From Vibrio sp. UBA2441 (GTDB taxonomy: Bacteria; Pseudomonadota; Gammaproteobacteria; Enterobacterales; Vibrionaceae), in assembly GCA_002342685.1 (NCBI GenBank), contig DDQN01000044.1, positions 31,399 through 95,398 of the forward strand: a DNA stretch of 64,000 nucleotides, written 5' to 3'. The position numbers were made by a program, and so were the translations under genes. The notes below the pieces were generated by a model. That model was not told the origin of the DNA, searched no databases, and worked only from the letters and a program-made list of their open reading frames with translations. Shown one piece after another: positions 26,429 through 36,769 of this stretch (positions within the stretch are counted from its first letter, which is position 1; each line of letters opens with the position of its first letter).

Positions 26429-27550
26429 CTAACTCTTGATTAGTTGATCTAGTTTTTCACCTAATAAGGTGCGTCGCCAACCCTGTAAAACATCAGGTAA
26501 TTGGCTAGGGTCTCGGTCATTCTTCCAAACCCAAGACAAAAAATGATTAAGTTGTTTTTTCGAAGCCAGAAACTCTGTTGCTAAACCTGAACTTTGAGAA
26601 ACCACCTTAACTTCATCTTTTAAGATTTTAAATTGTTGCTTATAACCCGGAAGATCCATAAGTCGTTCAATGCTTTCCGGCCACTCATCTTCAGCCAATT
26701 TCTCTGATTTTTTAACTATTGCCGCAATTTTTTCACTATGACGACGTATTGAGCGAGGGTCAATATCATGCTCTTCCATCTGCTTATAGCTTTTAAGACC
26801 GTACCTAGCCACAGACCAAAGGTCTTGTTCTTTAAATACGAAATTTAATGCAAGGTCTCTCTTTAAGGCTTCTTTTATACGCCAAGTTGCTAACGGTTTT
26901 AAAATTGCCAGCTGGCTAGGTCTTAACTGCCAGCCACCTTTAATATTTAAATAAGCATACTCTGGATCAACATCAACACTACGTTTTTCAACAATCAGTT
27001 CTGATTCTTGCAATGCTGCTTCCCACCAACCTTGATTAAGCACTTTTTCTTCTAATTTCTCAAACAATGGCTTAAGGTAAAAAACATCCGCTGCAGCGTA
27101 GTCTAATTGCTTGGCTGTTAATGGGCGCGCTAACCAGTCTGCTCTAGACTCACTTTTATCTAGCTCTACATCCAGATATTCATTAACCAAGGCAGCGAAT
27201 CCTGTAGATAAACCATGCCCTAAAAAAGCCGCCATGATCTGCGTGTCGACCATTGGGAAAGGTGTACAACCAAAGCTTTTTCTAAAAACTTCCAAATCTT
27301 CTCCACAGGCGTGCAGCACTTTAAGCACCGCGCCATCTTTTAGCAGTCGGTCGAAAGAAGACATATCTGAAATTAATGTAGGGTCAATAAGGGATAGATT
27401 CTCGCCATCATACAATTGAATCAAACCCAATTGAGGATAATAAGTGCGAGTTCGAACGAATTCGGTATCAAGCATGATGGTGTCACATTGGCTAGCCTGA
27501 TGGCAGATCTCTTCTAGTGCAGCCGTGGTATCAATTATTTTGTAATTCAC
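26429..27550 (-). CDS. rnd: Ribonuclease D
   Basis: A 3'-5' exoribonuclease that trims tRNA and other small RNA precursors. A 373-residue protein starting at GTG (27550). The DEDD exonuclease motifs are visible: Asp28 and Glu30 in [21 protein letters not shown], and [11 protein letters not shown] (DEDDy type). HRDC helices follow from about residue 205 ([23 protein letters not shown]) to the end. The ribosome site is weak. It is preceded by the terminator of fadD, so it has its own promoter. Confidence 0.94.
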   Translation of the reverse strand: MNYKIIDTTAALEEICHQASQCDTIMLDTEFVRTRTYYPQLGLIQLYDGENLSLIDPTLISDMSSFDRLLKDGAVLKVLHACGEDLEVFRKSFGCTPFPMVDTQIMAAFLGHGLSTGFAALVNEYLDVELDKSESRADWLARPLTAKQLDYAAADVFYLKPLFEKLEEKVLNQGWWEAALQESELIVEKRSVDVDPEYAYLNIKGGWQLRPSQLAILKPLATWRIKEALKRDLALNFVFKEQDLWSVARYGLKSYKQMEEHDIDPRSIRRHSEKIAAIVKKSEKLAEDEWPESIERLMDLPGYKQQFKILKDEVKVVSQSSGLATEFLASKKQLNHFLSWVWKNDRDPSQLPDVLQGWRRTLLGEKLDQLIKS

Positions 27551-27583
27551 AAAAGTCTCTACTTATTTATGCCAACTAAAAAG

Positions 27584-27613
27584 AACTCAAACGGCCTTAA
27601 AACCGTTTGAGTT
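27584..27613 (-). terminator. Rho-independent terminator of fadD
   Basis: AACTCAAACGG (27584-27594) and CCGTTTGAGTT (27603-27613) form an 11-bp stem with an 8-nt loop. On the minus strand it is followed by CTTTTTAG. Confidence 0.8.
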
Positions 27614-27650
27614 ATTGGGATACATACTAGCATTGCTAGAAAAACTATTC

Positions 27651-29348
27651 TTAATTATCTTGTTCAGCGGCGCCTCGTTTTGCGTCTGCGTCTTCTCTCA
27701 ATTCGCGACGTAAAATCTTACCAACGTTGGTTTTAGGCAGGTCATCTCTAAACTCAACTATTTTAGGCACCTTGTAACCTGTCATATATTTTCGACAATG
27801 CTGTATCAGTTCATGACTTGTCAGGCTAGGGTCTCTCTTAACCACACAAATCTTAACCACCTCTCCTGAGATTTCATGAGGTTCTCCTATAGCTGCAACT
27901 TCCAATACCTTCCCATGCTGTGCAACCACATCTTCAATTTCATTTGGATAAACATTAAAACCGGAAACCAAAATCATATCTTTCTTTCGATCCACTATAT
28001 GCAGGAAGCCTTCATCATCAAACTTAACAATGTCCCCGGTAGACAACCAGCCATCTTCATTAATTGTATCTCGAGTAGCTTCTGCACGCTGCCAGTACCC
28101 TTGCATAACCTGAGGGCCTCTAACTTGTAGTTCGCCCACCTGATCATTCGCCAGCACATTACCTTCATCATCAACAATACGAACCTCAGTAGACGACACG
28201 GGTAAACCTATAGATCCATTGTAATCTTCAAGGTTATACGGGTTTACGGATACAAGAGGAGCACATTCGGTTAAGCCATACCCTTCAGCCAGCGGTACAC
28301 GAGTGATCTTTTTCCATCTTTCGGCAACGGCCTTTTGTACCGCCATTCCACCGCCAATGGTGAGTTTAAGGTTACTAAAATTGAGCTCACGAAAATCTTC
28401 GTTACTGGTTAACGCATTGAATAACGTATTTACCCCAATAATGGTAGTAAACTCATATTTTTGCAGTTCTTTTACAAATCCAGGTATGTCCCTTGGGTTA
28501 GTGATAAGTAAATTCCTTCCCCCCACTTCTAAGAACAGCATGCAATTCACGGTAAGCGCAAAAATATGATAAAGCGGCAATGCCGTCACTACGGTTTCGC
28601 GACCATCGACCAGCACTGGTCGATAGACCGCTTTAGACTGAAGTACATTTGCCACCATATTTCTATGCGTCAAAACAGCACCTTTGGCAACACCCGTTGT
28701 ACCACCCGTGTACTGTAAAAATGCAATATCTTCACCCGACATAAATGGTTTTACATATTGTAATCTACGACCTTTATGCAGTGCTTTTCTAAACGAAATA
28801 GCTCCAGGAAGATTGTATTTAGGAACCATTCCCTTAACGTACTTCACCACAAAATCGACAATCGTTCCTTTTGCTCGTGGTAACATTTGTCCAAGGCTGG
28901 TCAGCACTACATTTTTTATTGGCGTATTGTCAACGATCTGCTCTAAAGTGTTTGCAAAATTGGACACGATGACAATGGTTGTTGCATCCGCATCATTAAG
29001 TTGGTGTTCTAACTCACGAGGGGTATACAGCGGGTTAACATTCACCGCAATCATACCAGCACGTAATATGCCAAATAACGCTACCGGATACTGAAGCAGG
29101 TTTGGCATCATCAGCGCCACACGATCACCTTTTTTCAGTTTGAGATCATTTTGCAAATAGGCTGCAAATGCTCGGCTTCGCTCTTCCAGTTTTCGGAAGG
29201 TCATGATTGAACCCATATTTATAAATGCTGGCTGATCAGCAAAGTTCCGGACTGCATTTTCAAACATCTCAACCAGCGATGCATACTCATCTGGGTTAAT
29301 AGTTTCAGGTACATCATTTGGATAACGTGAAAGCCAAGGTTTCTCCAC
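27651..29348 (-). CDS. fadD: Long-chain fatty acid-CoA ligase
   Basis: Activates imported long-chain fatty acids to acyl-CoA at the inner membrane for beta-oxidation. A 565-residue ANL-superfamily protein starting at GTG after GAGGAG. The AMP-binding P-loop is [18 protein letters not shown] (about 210-228). [36 protein letters not shown] and the C-terminal catalytic lysine region [14 protein letters not shown] follow. Length and sequence match Vibrio/E. coli FadD. A likely FadR target, but I could not place an operator. Confidence 0.95.
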   Translation of the reverse strand: MEKPWLSRYPNDVPETINPDEYASLVEMFENAVRNFADQPAFINMGSIMTFRKLEERSRAFAAYLQNDLKLKKGDRVALMMPNLLQYPVALFGILRAGMIAVNVNPLYTPRELEHQLNDADATTIVIVSNFANTLEQIVDNTPIKNVVLTSLGQMLPRAKGTIVDFVVKYVKGMVPKYNLPGAISFRKALHKGRRLQYVKPFMSGEDIAFLQYTGGTTGVAKGAVLTHRNMVANVLQSKAVYRPVLVDGRETVVTALPLYHIFALTVNCMLFLEVGGRNLLITNPRDIPGFVKELQKYEFTTIIGVNTLFNALTSNEDFRELNFSNLKLTIGGGMAVQKAVAERWKKITRVPLAEGYGLTECAPLVSVNPYNLEDYNGSIGLPVSSTEVRIVDDEGNVLANDQVGELQVRGPQVMQGYWQRAEATRDTINEDGWLSTGDIVKFDDEGFLHIVDRKKDMILVSGFNVYPNEIEDVVAQHGKVLEVAAIGEPHEISGEVVKICVVKRDPSLTSHELIQHCRKYMTGYKVPKIVEFRDDLPKTNVGKILRRELREDADAKRGAAEQDN

Positions 29349-29467
29349 GATTACGCTCCTCGTTGTAGGTGATTTTGCAATTTTATAATTGCTATTAAGA
29401 TTTATTGTAATTTGTGCTTATTACAGCACAGCTTGAAAGCAGGGACACGAAACTATCAAACAGTTGT

Positions 29468-30346
29468 TTAAATTTTGTTAACTAAAACCGAAATTATCTC
29501 TGATGTTAACTTAGGCTGTTGAATATGGCAGTGATGCCCACCAGGTACATAAGTGATATCTAGATAAGGACTGTCCTCTTTTTTACCAGGCTTAATTAAT
29601 TGCTCTGCCTTTAAGCGCAAATAATCAAACCCTTGCTCACCCAAGATGATTTGTTGTGGGCAACGTATTGCTTTCATTATTGACAGAGCATGTTCTTCAG
29701 ACATTCTATACAGAGAATCTGACTGTAATTTGGGGTCATGGCGCCAGTGCCAATGCTCGCCATCAAAAACAGTGCCTCTCTCCACCAGCGGAAAAATCTT
29801 AGTTTCTTCCACTCCATTGATTGTTGACCTCAGGCGAACCATATCTTCCCGACGATTAAATCCTCGTCGGCGTTTCTCCCTAATTTTAGCCCGGCTTAAC
29901 ACCCCTTTTCGCAGTCGTTCTACCGCTTTCGATTCCGGTTCGGCTAAAGGGCCAACCCCTTCTATTTGCACAAGTCCGTCCACTTTGTCAGCGAACGCGG
30001 CACTATAGCAGGAGGCAATCAATGCACCAAGAGAATGACCAACGATTATCAACTTATTCGGGGATAATATCTGTAAAAACTGATGAACGTCGTCAATATA
30101 ATCATGAAATGGATAGAAACTGTCCAACTCTCTACACGATGACAACCCATGTCCGGGTAAGTCAATTGCGACCAAATGTACATCTGGCATACGTTGATGG
30201 CACGCTGATAAAAGAGAGGTGAAACTAGCGGCATTATCCAACCAACCATGAATAAAAACGACCGTCAAAGCGGCCGTTTTCGAATCACCTACTTCTATTG
30301 AGGCTAACTCGCTATGCGCGAGCTGAGTCTTATTTTCAAAAATCAC
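29468..30346 (-). CDS. Alpha/beta-fold hydrolase
   Basis: A 292-residue hydrolase of unknown substrate. The oxyanion-loop segment VFIHGWLDNAASF (near residue 33) and nucleophile elbow IVGHSLGALIAS (near residue 103) are clear, with the catalytic His in VPGGHHCHIQQP near residue 270. It starts at a GTG whose first base is the last base of the slp stop, so translation is coupled. The slp-hydrolase pair next to tsaB is a Vibrio arrangement as I recall it. No signal peptide is seen, so it is cytosolic. Confidence 0.85.
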   Translation of the reverse strand: MIFENKTQLAHSELASIEVGDSKTAALTVVFIHGWLDNAASFTSLLSACHQRMPDVHLVAIDLPGHGLSSCRELDSFYPFHDYIDDVHQFLQILSPNKLIIVGHSLGALIASCYSAAFADKVDGLVQIEGVGPLAEPESKAVERLRKGVLSRAKIREKRRRGFNRREDMVRLRSTINGVEETKIFPLVERGTVFDGEHWHWRHDPKLQSDSLYRMSEEHALSIMKAIRCPQQIILGEQGFDYLRLKAEQLIKPGKKEDSPYLDITYVPGGHHCHIQQPKLTSEIISVLVNKI

Positions 30347-30891
30347 TATTTAACTTCCTGAATTACTTTACCTTTACTTGGAAAAGAGCGACTACCACGA
30401 CAATGAAATCCCCAACAGGGAGATAAATGACTGTCAAACTCATCAACAATGACCGTTTCAGTTATGCGCCAAAGGTAAAAACTCTGAGCCTTTAGTACTG
30501 GAAAGATCACTTTGTACTCCCCTACTTTTCCTTTCTCTGTACCATCGCTGGTTCCCAAAAAAGTCACTAACCTTCCTTGAGCAAAAGACATTGACTCAAC
30601 ATATCCATCAATATAAACCACGTAACGTCCCTGCGGCTCGGAATTCAAATCAGGTTTGCCAGATTGACTTATCGGCATATTGACGATTTCTACCCGAGTT
30701 CTGTTTTCTAAGTTGGTTACTTTGGCAATGATGCCGCCTAGACGCACATCATTTGCAACCTTAAGATCGGAAGCAACCCATTGGTCGAAATCAGTGACTA
30801 TATTTTCATTATTGGAAATAAGATTATTAGGAAGTGATGAGCAAGCAGAAAGTAGAGTGACAATAAATGAAATAATTAAAACTCGAAACAT
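30346..30891 (-). CDS. slp: Slp-family outer-membrane lipoprotein
   Basis: A 181-residue lipoprotein. The signal peptide ends in the lipobox LLSAC (Cys17), then SSLPNNL. The body has the Slp pattern WVASDLKVANDVRLGGIIAKV and ends with a Cys-containing stretch (SPCWGFHCRGSR). Slp is induced by starvation in E. coli and sits in the outer membrane; its function is unclear. It starts at an ATG after TTAGGAG and overlaps the next gene by 1 nt. Confidence 0.88.
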   Translation of the reverse strand: MFRVLIISFIVTLLSACSSLPNNLISNNENIVTDFDQWVASDLKVANDVRLGGIIAKVTNLENRTRVEIVNMPISQSGKPDLNSEPQGRYVVYIDGYVESMSFAQGRLVTFLGTSDGTEKGKVGEYKVIFPVLKAQSFYLWRITETVIVDEFDSHLSPCWGFHCRGSRSFPSKGKVIQEVK

Positions 30892-30950
30892 AGATATCCA
30901 CTCCTAAGCTGAATTGCCAATATCAGGCATCATTTCTACCAGTATTGGTA

Positions 30951-31247
30951 CTAGATATAGATATCGACTCCAATGAGTTTAGCAAGTTCCTCTTTGCGGG
31001 ACTGATTGAGAATATCCATGTACTCTGCCATAGCCTTTCGGGACTGCCCTGAGGGGAGATCGTACTGCAATTGGGATTTTTGAATATCCGCTTCGCTAAC
31101 CTGACGGATAGATTGAGAAACGGCCTCTGCCACCTTAGTTGCTTGAGCAACTTGGCTTTTACCTTGTTCCTTTTGCGAAAGACTTTTTGTTCTGGTCTTT
31201 TTTGTATTTGGAACAACAGATGGAGATAAACCGTTTATTGTAACCAT
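30951..31247 (-). CDS. Conserved small hypothetical protein
   Basis: A 98-residue protein I cannot assign to a family. It starts MVTINGLSPSVVPNT with a good ribosome site (AGGG) and has a Lys/Gln/Ser-rich disordered first third. Then come two helical stretches (VAEAVSQSIRQVSEADIQKSQ and SGQSRKAMAEYMDILNQSRKEELAKLIG), ending GVDIYI. No signal peptide or membrane segment is present. The clean start, codon use and position between tsaB and slp support a real gene. The overlapping frame at 30923-31216 is rejected. Confidence 0.75.
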   Translation of the reverse strand: MVTINGLSPSVVPNTKKTRTKSLSQKEQGKSQVAQATKVAEAVSQSIRQVSEADIQKSQLQYDLPSGQSRKAMAEYMDILNQSRKEELAKLIGVDIYI

Positions 31248-31266
31248 GATAACCCTAAGTTATATC

Positions 31267-31287
31267 AATTGGGGCCTAACCCCAATT
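31267..31287 (-). terminator. Hairpin after tsaB
   Basis: AATTGGGG (31267-31274) and CCCCAATT (31280-31287) form a perfect 8-bp stem with a 5-nt loop. There is no T run on the minus strand, so termination may be partial. Confidence 0.5.
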
Positions 31288-31293
31288 AAGTCA

Positions 31294-31995
31294 TTATTCA
31301 CGACCAGGCAGTTTTTTCCATGCCACTTTATCTCGAAGATAAACAGGGCTGGCATGCTCTGCAGTAACCGTATTTTCCGCTTGCCACTCAAACTGAGCTA
31401 AGAAAGCGATATCTACTGCTTCCGGGTATAACACATCGCTGGATTCTCGTATCAAGCTTAACGTATCAAGCTCGTCTTGATAGGCTGCCCACCCGGTTCC
31501 TGCCTGCCACCAAGTCTCTTCATCAGTTTGTACTTGACTTACCAACGCCTGTGGCGGTGTGACACACTCTTCATCAACAGTAACCCAATCGCCATTTTCT
31601 TGACGATGATAGCGTCCCCAATACACCTCACTCATTCGAGCGTCAATAGCACAAGCCGCATGGCCTTGACCATGAATTCGATAACATGCCTGAGCCATTG
31701 CTTTTAGTGTCGAAATACCAATCATTGGCAAATCTGCACCGAATGCTAAACCTTGTGCAATACCAATGCCAATTCGGACACCAGTGAAGCTTCCCGGCCC
31801 TCTGCCAAAGGCCAAGACATCGATATCATCCAATGTCAAACTGGCGTCATTTAATACTTCATCAACCATAGGTAGAATTTTACTGGTATGCCCTCGGGGA
31901 GCAACTTCACTACGAGAGTAGGCTTTATCACCAATAAGTAGCGCAACCGAACAGTTTTCGGTTGATGTGTCTAAGGCAAGAATTTTCGTGCTCAT
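31294..31995 (-). CDS. tsaB: tRNA threonylcarbamoyladenosine biosynthesis protein TsaB
   Basis: Partner of TsaD and TsaE in making t6A37 in ANN-decoding tRNAs. A 233-residue ASKHA-fold protein. The signatures [16 protein letters not shown] (N-terminus), [15 protein letters not shown] and [16 protein letters not shown] (about 65-80) are all present. It follows yoaA by 12 nt on the same strand, as in many gammaproteobacteria. Confidence 0.95.
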   Translation of the reverse strand: MSTKILALDTSTENCSVALLIGDKAYSRSEVAPRGHTSKILPMVDEVLNDASLTLDDIDVLAFGRGPGSFTGVRIGIGIAQGLAFGADLPMIGISTLKAMAQACYRIHGQGHAACAIDARMSEVYWGRYHRQENGDWVTVDEECVTPPQALVSQVQTDEETWWQAGTGWAAYQDELDTLSLIRESSDVLYPEAVDIAFLAQFEWQAENTVTAEHASPVYLRDKVAWKKLPGRE

Positions 31996-32007
31996 TAATG
32001 TCTCGAA

Positions 32008-33951
32008 TTATTCATTAGTTAAAGTTGGTTCTTGTTCGAAATAAACCTGTTCAAGAAAAGCGGAAACTTGTTTTAGATCCCGGGTTCTCGGTATGGGCGG
32101 TAAACTTTGCAAAAAGGTGCCACCATACTCACGAGTCACCAAACGATTATCACAAATGATTAACGCGCCTTTATCTTTTTGATCTCGAATCAGTCGACCT
32201 ACACCCTGTTTCAATGTAATCACTGCGTCAGGAAGTTGAACTTGAGAAAAGGGTTCACCCCCACTCAAACGACAATCTTCAATTCGGGCTTTCAACAGGG
32301 GATCGTCAGGAGCCGTAAACGGCAGTTTGTCGATGATAACACAGCTTAATGTATCTCCTCTAACATCTATGCCTTCCCAAAAGGCTCCTGTAGCAACCAG
32401 CAGCGCATTTCCCAGCTCCATAAACTCAGCAAGTAGTTTTTGTTTACTGGTTTCTCCCTGCATCAATACTGGGATAGACATGCACTCTCGAAAACCATCC
32501 GCCAATTCTCGCATCATGCTATGCGAAGTACACAAGAAAAAACAACGGCCATTATTTTTATCGATTACCGGGGCAAGCATCGCCACCAACTTAGACGCTA
32601 GACCAGGACTGTTTGGCTCGGGAAGGTAACGAGGAACACATAACTTCGCTTGGGTTTGATAGTCAAACGGGCTTGGTAGAGAAAATTGCTCTTTCGGCTG
32701 TAATCCTAAACGGTGAGTAAAATGGCTAAAATCATCAGACACCGCCAGTGTTGCAGATGTGAATACCCAACTGCCTTGTTTAAGCTCAACCTGCTCTCTG
32801 AACTTATCAGCAACAGAGAGCGGCGTTATATGCAAAGTGAAGTGACGTGGTGACGTATCAAACCAGTACGAGTAGCCAGTAATGGAAACATCGCACACTC
32901 TTTCAATTCGTGACTTAATCACTGTTGCTCGCTCGAAAGCAGTATCTAAAAGCTGGCTCCGACCTAAGACGAGTTTAAGTACCTCAATAGAAAGCTCAAG
33001 CGCATCCATTAAGCGATTTACATCAAGTTGAATCGAATCTGACTTAATCGCTTCCCGCCAGTTACCTCTAAAATTAGGTTCTCCAAGTCCAATACGCATA
33101 TCCATCGCAGACTGACTCAACCGATTAGCCACTTTTTCCAGTTGTCGCATATCTTTGGCTTCTGTGCGATAACCTATCTCTATATCCTTGGCAAGATCCA
33201 GAATTTGCCGGCTGGATACTGACTGACCAAAATATTGACTGGCGATATCAGGCAACTGATGAGCTTCATCAAAAATAAACACATCGGCTTCAGGAATTAA
33301 CTCACCAAAGCCAGTTTCTTTAATGGCCAAATCCGCGAGAAATAAATGATGATTTACCACTACTACATCTGAGTCTAAAGCTCTTTTACGTGCCTTAAGA
33401 ACGAAGCAGTCCTGATAACTGGGGCAGTCTTTGCCCAAACAGTTGTCATTAGTGGAGGTGATCGTCGGAATAACCGGGCTATCTTCTGCAATATCGTCAC
33501 ATTCACCTAAATCGCCGGTTTTTGTCTCAGACGACCATGAACGCACCTTTATTAATTGTGAAAGCAATGTTGGGTCGGATTCATTAGTATGGCTCTCAAC
33601 AAGTTGTCGGCTTAATCGATCCAAACAAAGGTAATTTGAACGCCCTTTGAGGAGAGCAACCTGACCAAAATAGCCAAGAGCATCAATCATCAAGGGCAAA
33701 TCTCGATGAAATAACTGCTCTTGCAGGTTTTTTGAACCCGTACTAATAATGATTCTTTTACCACTTAACAGTGCTGGTACTAAGTAAGCAAAAGTCTTGC
33801 CTGTACCTGTACCAGCTTCGACCACCAGCTGGGACTGATGCTTAATCGCCTTTTCGACAGCCTCTGCCATATCGAGCTGAGCTTGTCTTGGTTGAAATCC
33901 GGGAATGGCTTTACCCAAAGCTCCGTCTGAAGAAAATGTTTTATGAATCAT
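32008..33951 (-). CDS. yoaA: ATP-dependent DNA helicase YoaA (DinG/XPD family)
   Basis: A superfamily 2 helicase of the iron-sulphur XPD/DinG type, implicated in replication-fork repair in E. coli. A 647-residue protein. The Walker A is VEAGTGTGKTFAYLVP (about 43-58) and the DEAH box FIFDEAHQLPD. Four cysteines between them (YLCLDR, CLGKDCPSYQDC) would hold the 4Fe-4S cluster. Later motifs include VVNHHLFLAD, ATGAFWEGIDVRGD and KQGVGRLIRDQKDKG. It reads first in a yoaA-tsaB unit. Confidence 0.92.
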   Translation of the reverse strand: MIHKTFSSDGALGKAIPGFQPRQAQLDMAEAVEKAIKHQSQLVVEAGTGTGKTFAYLVPALLSGKRIIISTGSKNLQEQLFHRDLPLMIDALGYFGQVALLKGRSNYLCLDRLSRQLVESHTNESDPTLLSQLIKVRSWSSETKTGDLGECDDIAEDSPVIPTITSTNDNCLGKDCPSYQDCFVLKARKRALDSDVVVVNHHLFLADLAIKETGFGELIPEADVFIFDEAHQLPDIASQYFGQSVSSRQILDLAKDIEIGYRTEAKDMRQLEKVANRLSQSAMDMRIGLGEPNFRGNWREAIKSDSIQLDVNRLMDALELSIEVLKLVLGRSQLLDTAFERATVIKSRIERVCDVSITGYSYWFDTSPRHFTLHITPLSVADKFREQVELKQGSWVFTSATLAVSDDFSHFTHRLGLQPKEQFSLPSPFDYQTQAKLCVPRYLPEPNSPGLASKLVAMLAPVIDKNNGRCFFLCTSHSMMRELADGFRECMSIPVLMQGETSKQKLLAEFMELGNALLVATGAFWEGIDVRGDTLSCVIIDKLPFTAPDDPLLKARIEDCRLSGGEPFSQVQLPDAVITLKQGVGRLIRDQKDKGALIICDNRLVTREYGGTFLQSLPPIPRTRDLKQVSAFLEQVYFEQEPTLTNE

Positions 33952-34187
33952 TAAAGCAAGCGCAGATATAACAGATAATTTAAGCGATTATCGCAGGTTT
34001 GCGCTTATGGCGCGACGCTGAAAAAAATTATTTTATTGAAACCATTTCAAGAATGGATTACTTATATACTCAGAAGAAGCTTACCGATGACTAATTTTAA
34101 GATACTCGGTGGCCGAAACCCAAGATTGACGATGATTAAATACCAGATTAATTGGTATACATACTAAAACTACGGAAGTATAACGAA

Positions 34188-35024
34188 ATGGAAAGAAAGA
34201 CTTTGCTGACCCATTGCAGCGACGCGCCCGGTTTGATAGCAAAAATCACCAACATTTGTTACAAACATCAGTTAAATATTATCCATAACAATGAATTTGT
34301 AGATAATGCCAGTGGCCACTTTTTTATGCGTACCGAGTTGGAAGGCATATTTAACGATGAAACCTTTTTACTGGATCTGGATCAGGCATTACCATCTGGC
34401 GCAAAACGTTCTTTAGTCAGCTCAGAGTCCCGAAAAAAAGTCGTAATTTTAGTGACTAAAGAATCACACTGTTTAGGTGATATCTTAATGAAAACCTATG
34501 ATGGCAGCTTAAATATAGATATTGCCGCCGTCGTCGGTAATTACGATATTCTGCAGAGCTTGACCGAAAAATTTGATATTCCTTACCATCATGTTTCCCA
34601 TGTAGGGTTAAGTCGCGAGCAGCACGAAGAAAAAATGTTAAAAGTCATCGACTCTTGTCAGGCAGATTATCTTATATTAGCCAAGTACATGAGAGTATTA
34701 ACACCTGACTTTGTTAAAAAATACCATCATAAAATCATTAATATTCACCACAGTTTCTTACCTGCATTTATTGGCGCTAAACCTTACCAACAAGCGTATG
34801 ACCGAGGCGTTAAAATTATCGGTGCAACAGCCCACTTTGTGACTAATGATTTGGACGAAGGACCGATTATCAAACAAGATGTGATTCCGGTTGATCATAA
34901 CTTTAGTGCGGCTGATATGGCTCAAGCAGGAAGAGATGTAGAAAAAAACATTCTGAGCAGAGCAATTAATAAAGTCGTCAACGATCACGTCTTCGTTTAC
35001 GGCAATAAAACCGTCATTCTTTAA
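34188..35024 (+). CDS. purU: Formyltetrahydrofolate deformylase
   Basis: Hydrolyses 10-formyl-THF to THF and formate, balancing one-carbon pools. A 278-residue protein starting MERKTLLTHCSDAPGLIAKI at the ATG with GGAAG upstream; an earlier in-frame start at 34152 lacks a ribosome site. An N-terminal ACT-type regulatory domain (about 1-80) precedes a formyltransferase-fold domain with the catalytic Asn-His pair in IINIHHSFLPAF and the Asp in LDEGPIIKQD. A 14-bp hairpin follows. Confidence 0.95.
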   Translation: MERKTLLTHCSDAPGLIAKITNICYKHQLNIIHNNEFVDNASGHFFMRTELEGIFNDETFLLDLDQALPSGAKRSLVSSESRKKVVILVTKESHCLGDILMKTYDGSLNIDIAAVVGNYDILQSLTEKFDIPYHHVSHVGLSREQHEEKMLKVIDSCQADYLILAKYMRVLTPDFVKKYHHKIINIHHSFLPAFIGAKPYQQAYDRGVKIIGATAHFVTNDLDEGPIIKQDVIPVDHNFSAADMAQAGRDVEKNILSRAINKVVNDHVFVYGNKTVIL

Positions 35025-35041
35025 CAACCACATTTTAAAAT

Positions 35042-35078
35042 TCGATTAAACCCATTGTTAATCTATGGGTTTAATCGA
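35042..35078 (+). terminator. Strong hairpin after purU
   Basis: TCGATTAAACCCAT (35042-35055) and ATGGGTTTAATCGA (35065-35078) form a perfect 14-bp stem with a 9-nt loop, followed by a moderately T-rich stretch (CTTCTTAATTTATTT). Confidence 0.75.
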
Positions 35079-35096
35079 CTTCTTAATTTATTTACA

Positions 35097-35111
35097 TGAT
35101 AATGATTATCA
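35097..35111. promoter_or_regulatory. Fur box upstream of the DUF2753 gene
   Basis: TGATAAT-G-ATTATCA is a perfect 7-1-7 inverted repeat matching the Fur consensus. It lies 39 nt before the start at 35150 and is placed to repress that gene when iron is plentiful. Confidence 0.85.
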
Positions 35112-35149
35112 TTTAGACTTGCGATACTACAATAAATGGAGTATCGACA

Positions 35150-35587
35150 ATGAGTATAAGTAAATGGGAAGAACACACCCTATTAGCGGATATCGCCCTG
35201 CAAGAAAAGGATCACCTACGTAGTGTCCTTCATTATCAACAAGCCTTATACCTGTCAGAGCGCCTTATCGATGAAGAACAAATAGACGCTGACGACCTGC
35301 TAACCATCAACGTTATTTCTTGTCATAATATGGCTAATTTTTGGCGAGCTACTGGAGACACTGAATACGAGTTTAAATATTTACAACTCGCCTCTGAAAG
35401 ATTGTTAATGCTTGTCCCTCAATGCCCAAACAAATCTTGCAGTACGTTTATTGACTCTTTAGGCTGCTGTCAAAAGGCGCTGATTAATTATATGAAAAGA
35501 CACCCAAATACCAGCATCGCTAAACGCGTTCAACACATCAATACGATCAGTAACTGCGAGCTAATTGCTAAATTTAAACTGAATTAA
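35150..35587 (+). CDS. DUF2753-family protein, predicted Fur-controlled
   Basis: A 145-residue cytosolic protein of a family I associate with Vibrio (DUF2753); function unknown. Its helices look TPR-like (HTLLADIALQEKDHLRSVLHYQQALYLSERL and FKYLQLASERLLML). It has a cluster of cysteines near residues 97-115 (CPNKSCSTF, GCC), which could bind metal or sense redox. The ATG has GGAG 9 nt upstream. The perfect Fur box in front points to an iron-limitation response. It converges with motY with only 13 nt between the stops and no obvious terminator. Confidence 0.8.
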   Translation: MSISKWEEHTLLADIALQEKDHLRSVLHYQQALYLSERLIDEEQIDADDLLTINVISCHNMANFWRATGDTEYEFKYLQLASERLLMLVPQCPNKSCSTFIDSLGCCQKALINYMKRHPNTSIAKRVQHINTISNCELIAKFKLN

Positions 35588-35600
35588 TGTTACTTTACGA

Positions 35601-36482
35601 TTAAACCTGCGTCCGTCCTAACGATATAACTACACGACGGTTTTTATCTTTACCGATAGGTGTACCATTGTCGGCGATAGGCCTGCGTTTACCATATCCT
35701 TGTATTTCAATCCGTTGTTCCGGTAGCCCTATCGATTTAAAGTAATCTCTTAATACCATCGCTCGTCTCTCTGACAAGCTTTGATTTATACCCTTGTCTC
35801 CACTTGAATCGGTATAAGTTGAGATGAGTACTAAATCAATATCGGTATTGTATTTCACATACTCAGCAATCTGCGCAAGGCGTTTTTGTGACGCTTTATT
35901 TAGTTGATCGCTATTTCGATTGTAATGCAAGATAGTAAACGAGATATCTTCGAAACTGTATGGTAAAAGATTACTCAGACATAAACTAAACGCATTGTAG
36001 TTTTCTTGAAAAGTGACAGAAGAAAGAGCCACTTCGACTCTCTGATTCCGGCTTAACCAGTCCGCATAACTAAAGGTAGGATAACGACCTTTCTCAAGTT
36101 CGGATAAAAGACTCCATGCAGTCTGTCCACCCACGTAACCATCAAACTGCTTAAAAAATTTCATGGTATTAATTCGATCTGCGCTTTCTCCCGGACGCCA
36201 CGATGGAGGCATAGATACAAGACTTACACTTCGTGTTTCACCCATAGGACGATACATCTTCAGCTCAAAATCCAAATTGATTTTTTTACTCGCTGACGAA
36301 GAAAATTCGGCTTTACCATAGTTCGGAATTGGATGCACTAGTCGGCATTCTAAAGGCGTGTTAATGGACATTTGCCATTTAGATTGCTCAGGAGTGGCTT
36401 CATACCGGGTTGCCATTGCCTCAGATACCGGAAATATCATGGCAGATGAAACAAGCGTGCTTATCGCAATCAGTTTTTTCAT
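35601..36482 (-). CDS. motY: Sodium-type flagellar motor protein MotY
   Basis: T-ring component that anchors the PomAB stators around the sodium-driven polar flagellar motor. A 293-residue protein, the same length as Vibrio MotY. The signal peptide ends near EAMA (residue 24). The N-terminal MotY-specific domain ([23 protein letters not shown]) runs to about residue 155. A C-terminal OmpA-like peptidoglycan-binding domain follows ([24 protein letters not shown]...YGKRRPI, NRRVVI). Cysteines at about 47 and 167 can form the known disulfide. It strongly supports a Vibrio origin. Confidence 0.93.
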   Translation of the reverse strand: MKKLIAISTLVSSAMIFPVSEAMATRYEATPEQSKWQMSINTPLECRLVHPIPNYGKAEFSSSASKKINLDFELKMYRPMGETRSVSLVSMPPSWRPGESADRINTMKFFKQFDGYVGGQTAWSLLSELEKGRYPTFSYADWLSRNQRVEVALSSVTFQENYNAFSLCLSNLLPYSFEDISFTILHYNRNSDQLNKASQKRLAQIAEYVKYNTDIDLVLISTYTDSSGDKGINQSLSERRAMVLRDYFKSIGLPEQRIEIQGYGKRRPIADNGTPIGKDKNRRVVISLGRTQV

Positions 36483-36625
36483 AATCTCTAAAACTCTTCA
36501 ATCGGAATAGCGGCGAATGCTTGCCGCTTTCTAGGAAAAATATGTCCTTTCCTGAGCACTTCCATTATCACTTTTATCTACTGATAATACCCATTGCAAA
36601 AACTTAGCCAAGATTTTTACCGCGT

Positions 36626-36652
36626 TACCGATGATCGGTTATCGGTCACCGA
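36626..36652. repeat. Degenerate short repeat (ACCGAT/ATCGGT units)
   Basis: TACCGATGATCGGTTATCGGTCACCGA consists of alternating ACCGAT and ATCGGT units about 7 bp apart. It resembles the CCGGTCA repeat at 52377-52400. It lies upstream of both motY and rnt; a function is not evident. Confidence 0.4.
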
Positions 36653-36769
36653 AAAAACTATTCACCTCTAACTTTATCTCATTCTAGAGATATAGATTTA
36701 ACATTAGCCATTTTTCTTGTAGTAAGAATCTGCAATAATGCGCCTCCTATCACACTAATATTTTTAGAT

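Noticed and set aside
29646..30008. 120-codon plus-strand frame antisense to the alpha/beta hydrolase
   Set aside because: The opposite strand carries the full catalytic pattern; this frame is a shadow.
30923..31216. 97-codon minus-strand frame overlapping the 98-residue small gene
   Set aside because: It is in another frame of the gene at 30951-31247, which has the better ribosome site and more natural composition.
34081..34130. ACCGATGACT...CTCGGTGGCCG stretch before purU as an operator
   Set aside because: The halves do not form a good palindrome; it resembles the degenerate short repeats elsewhere in the window.
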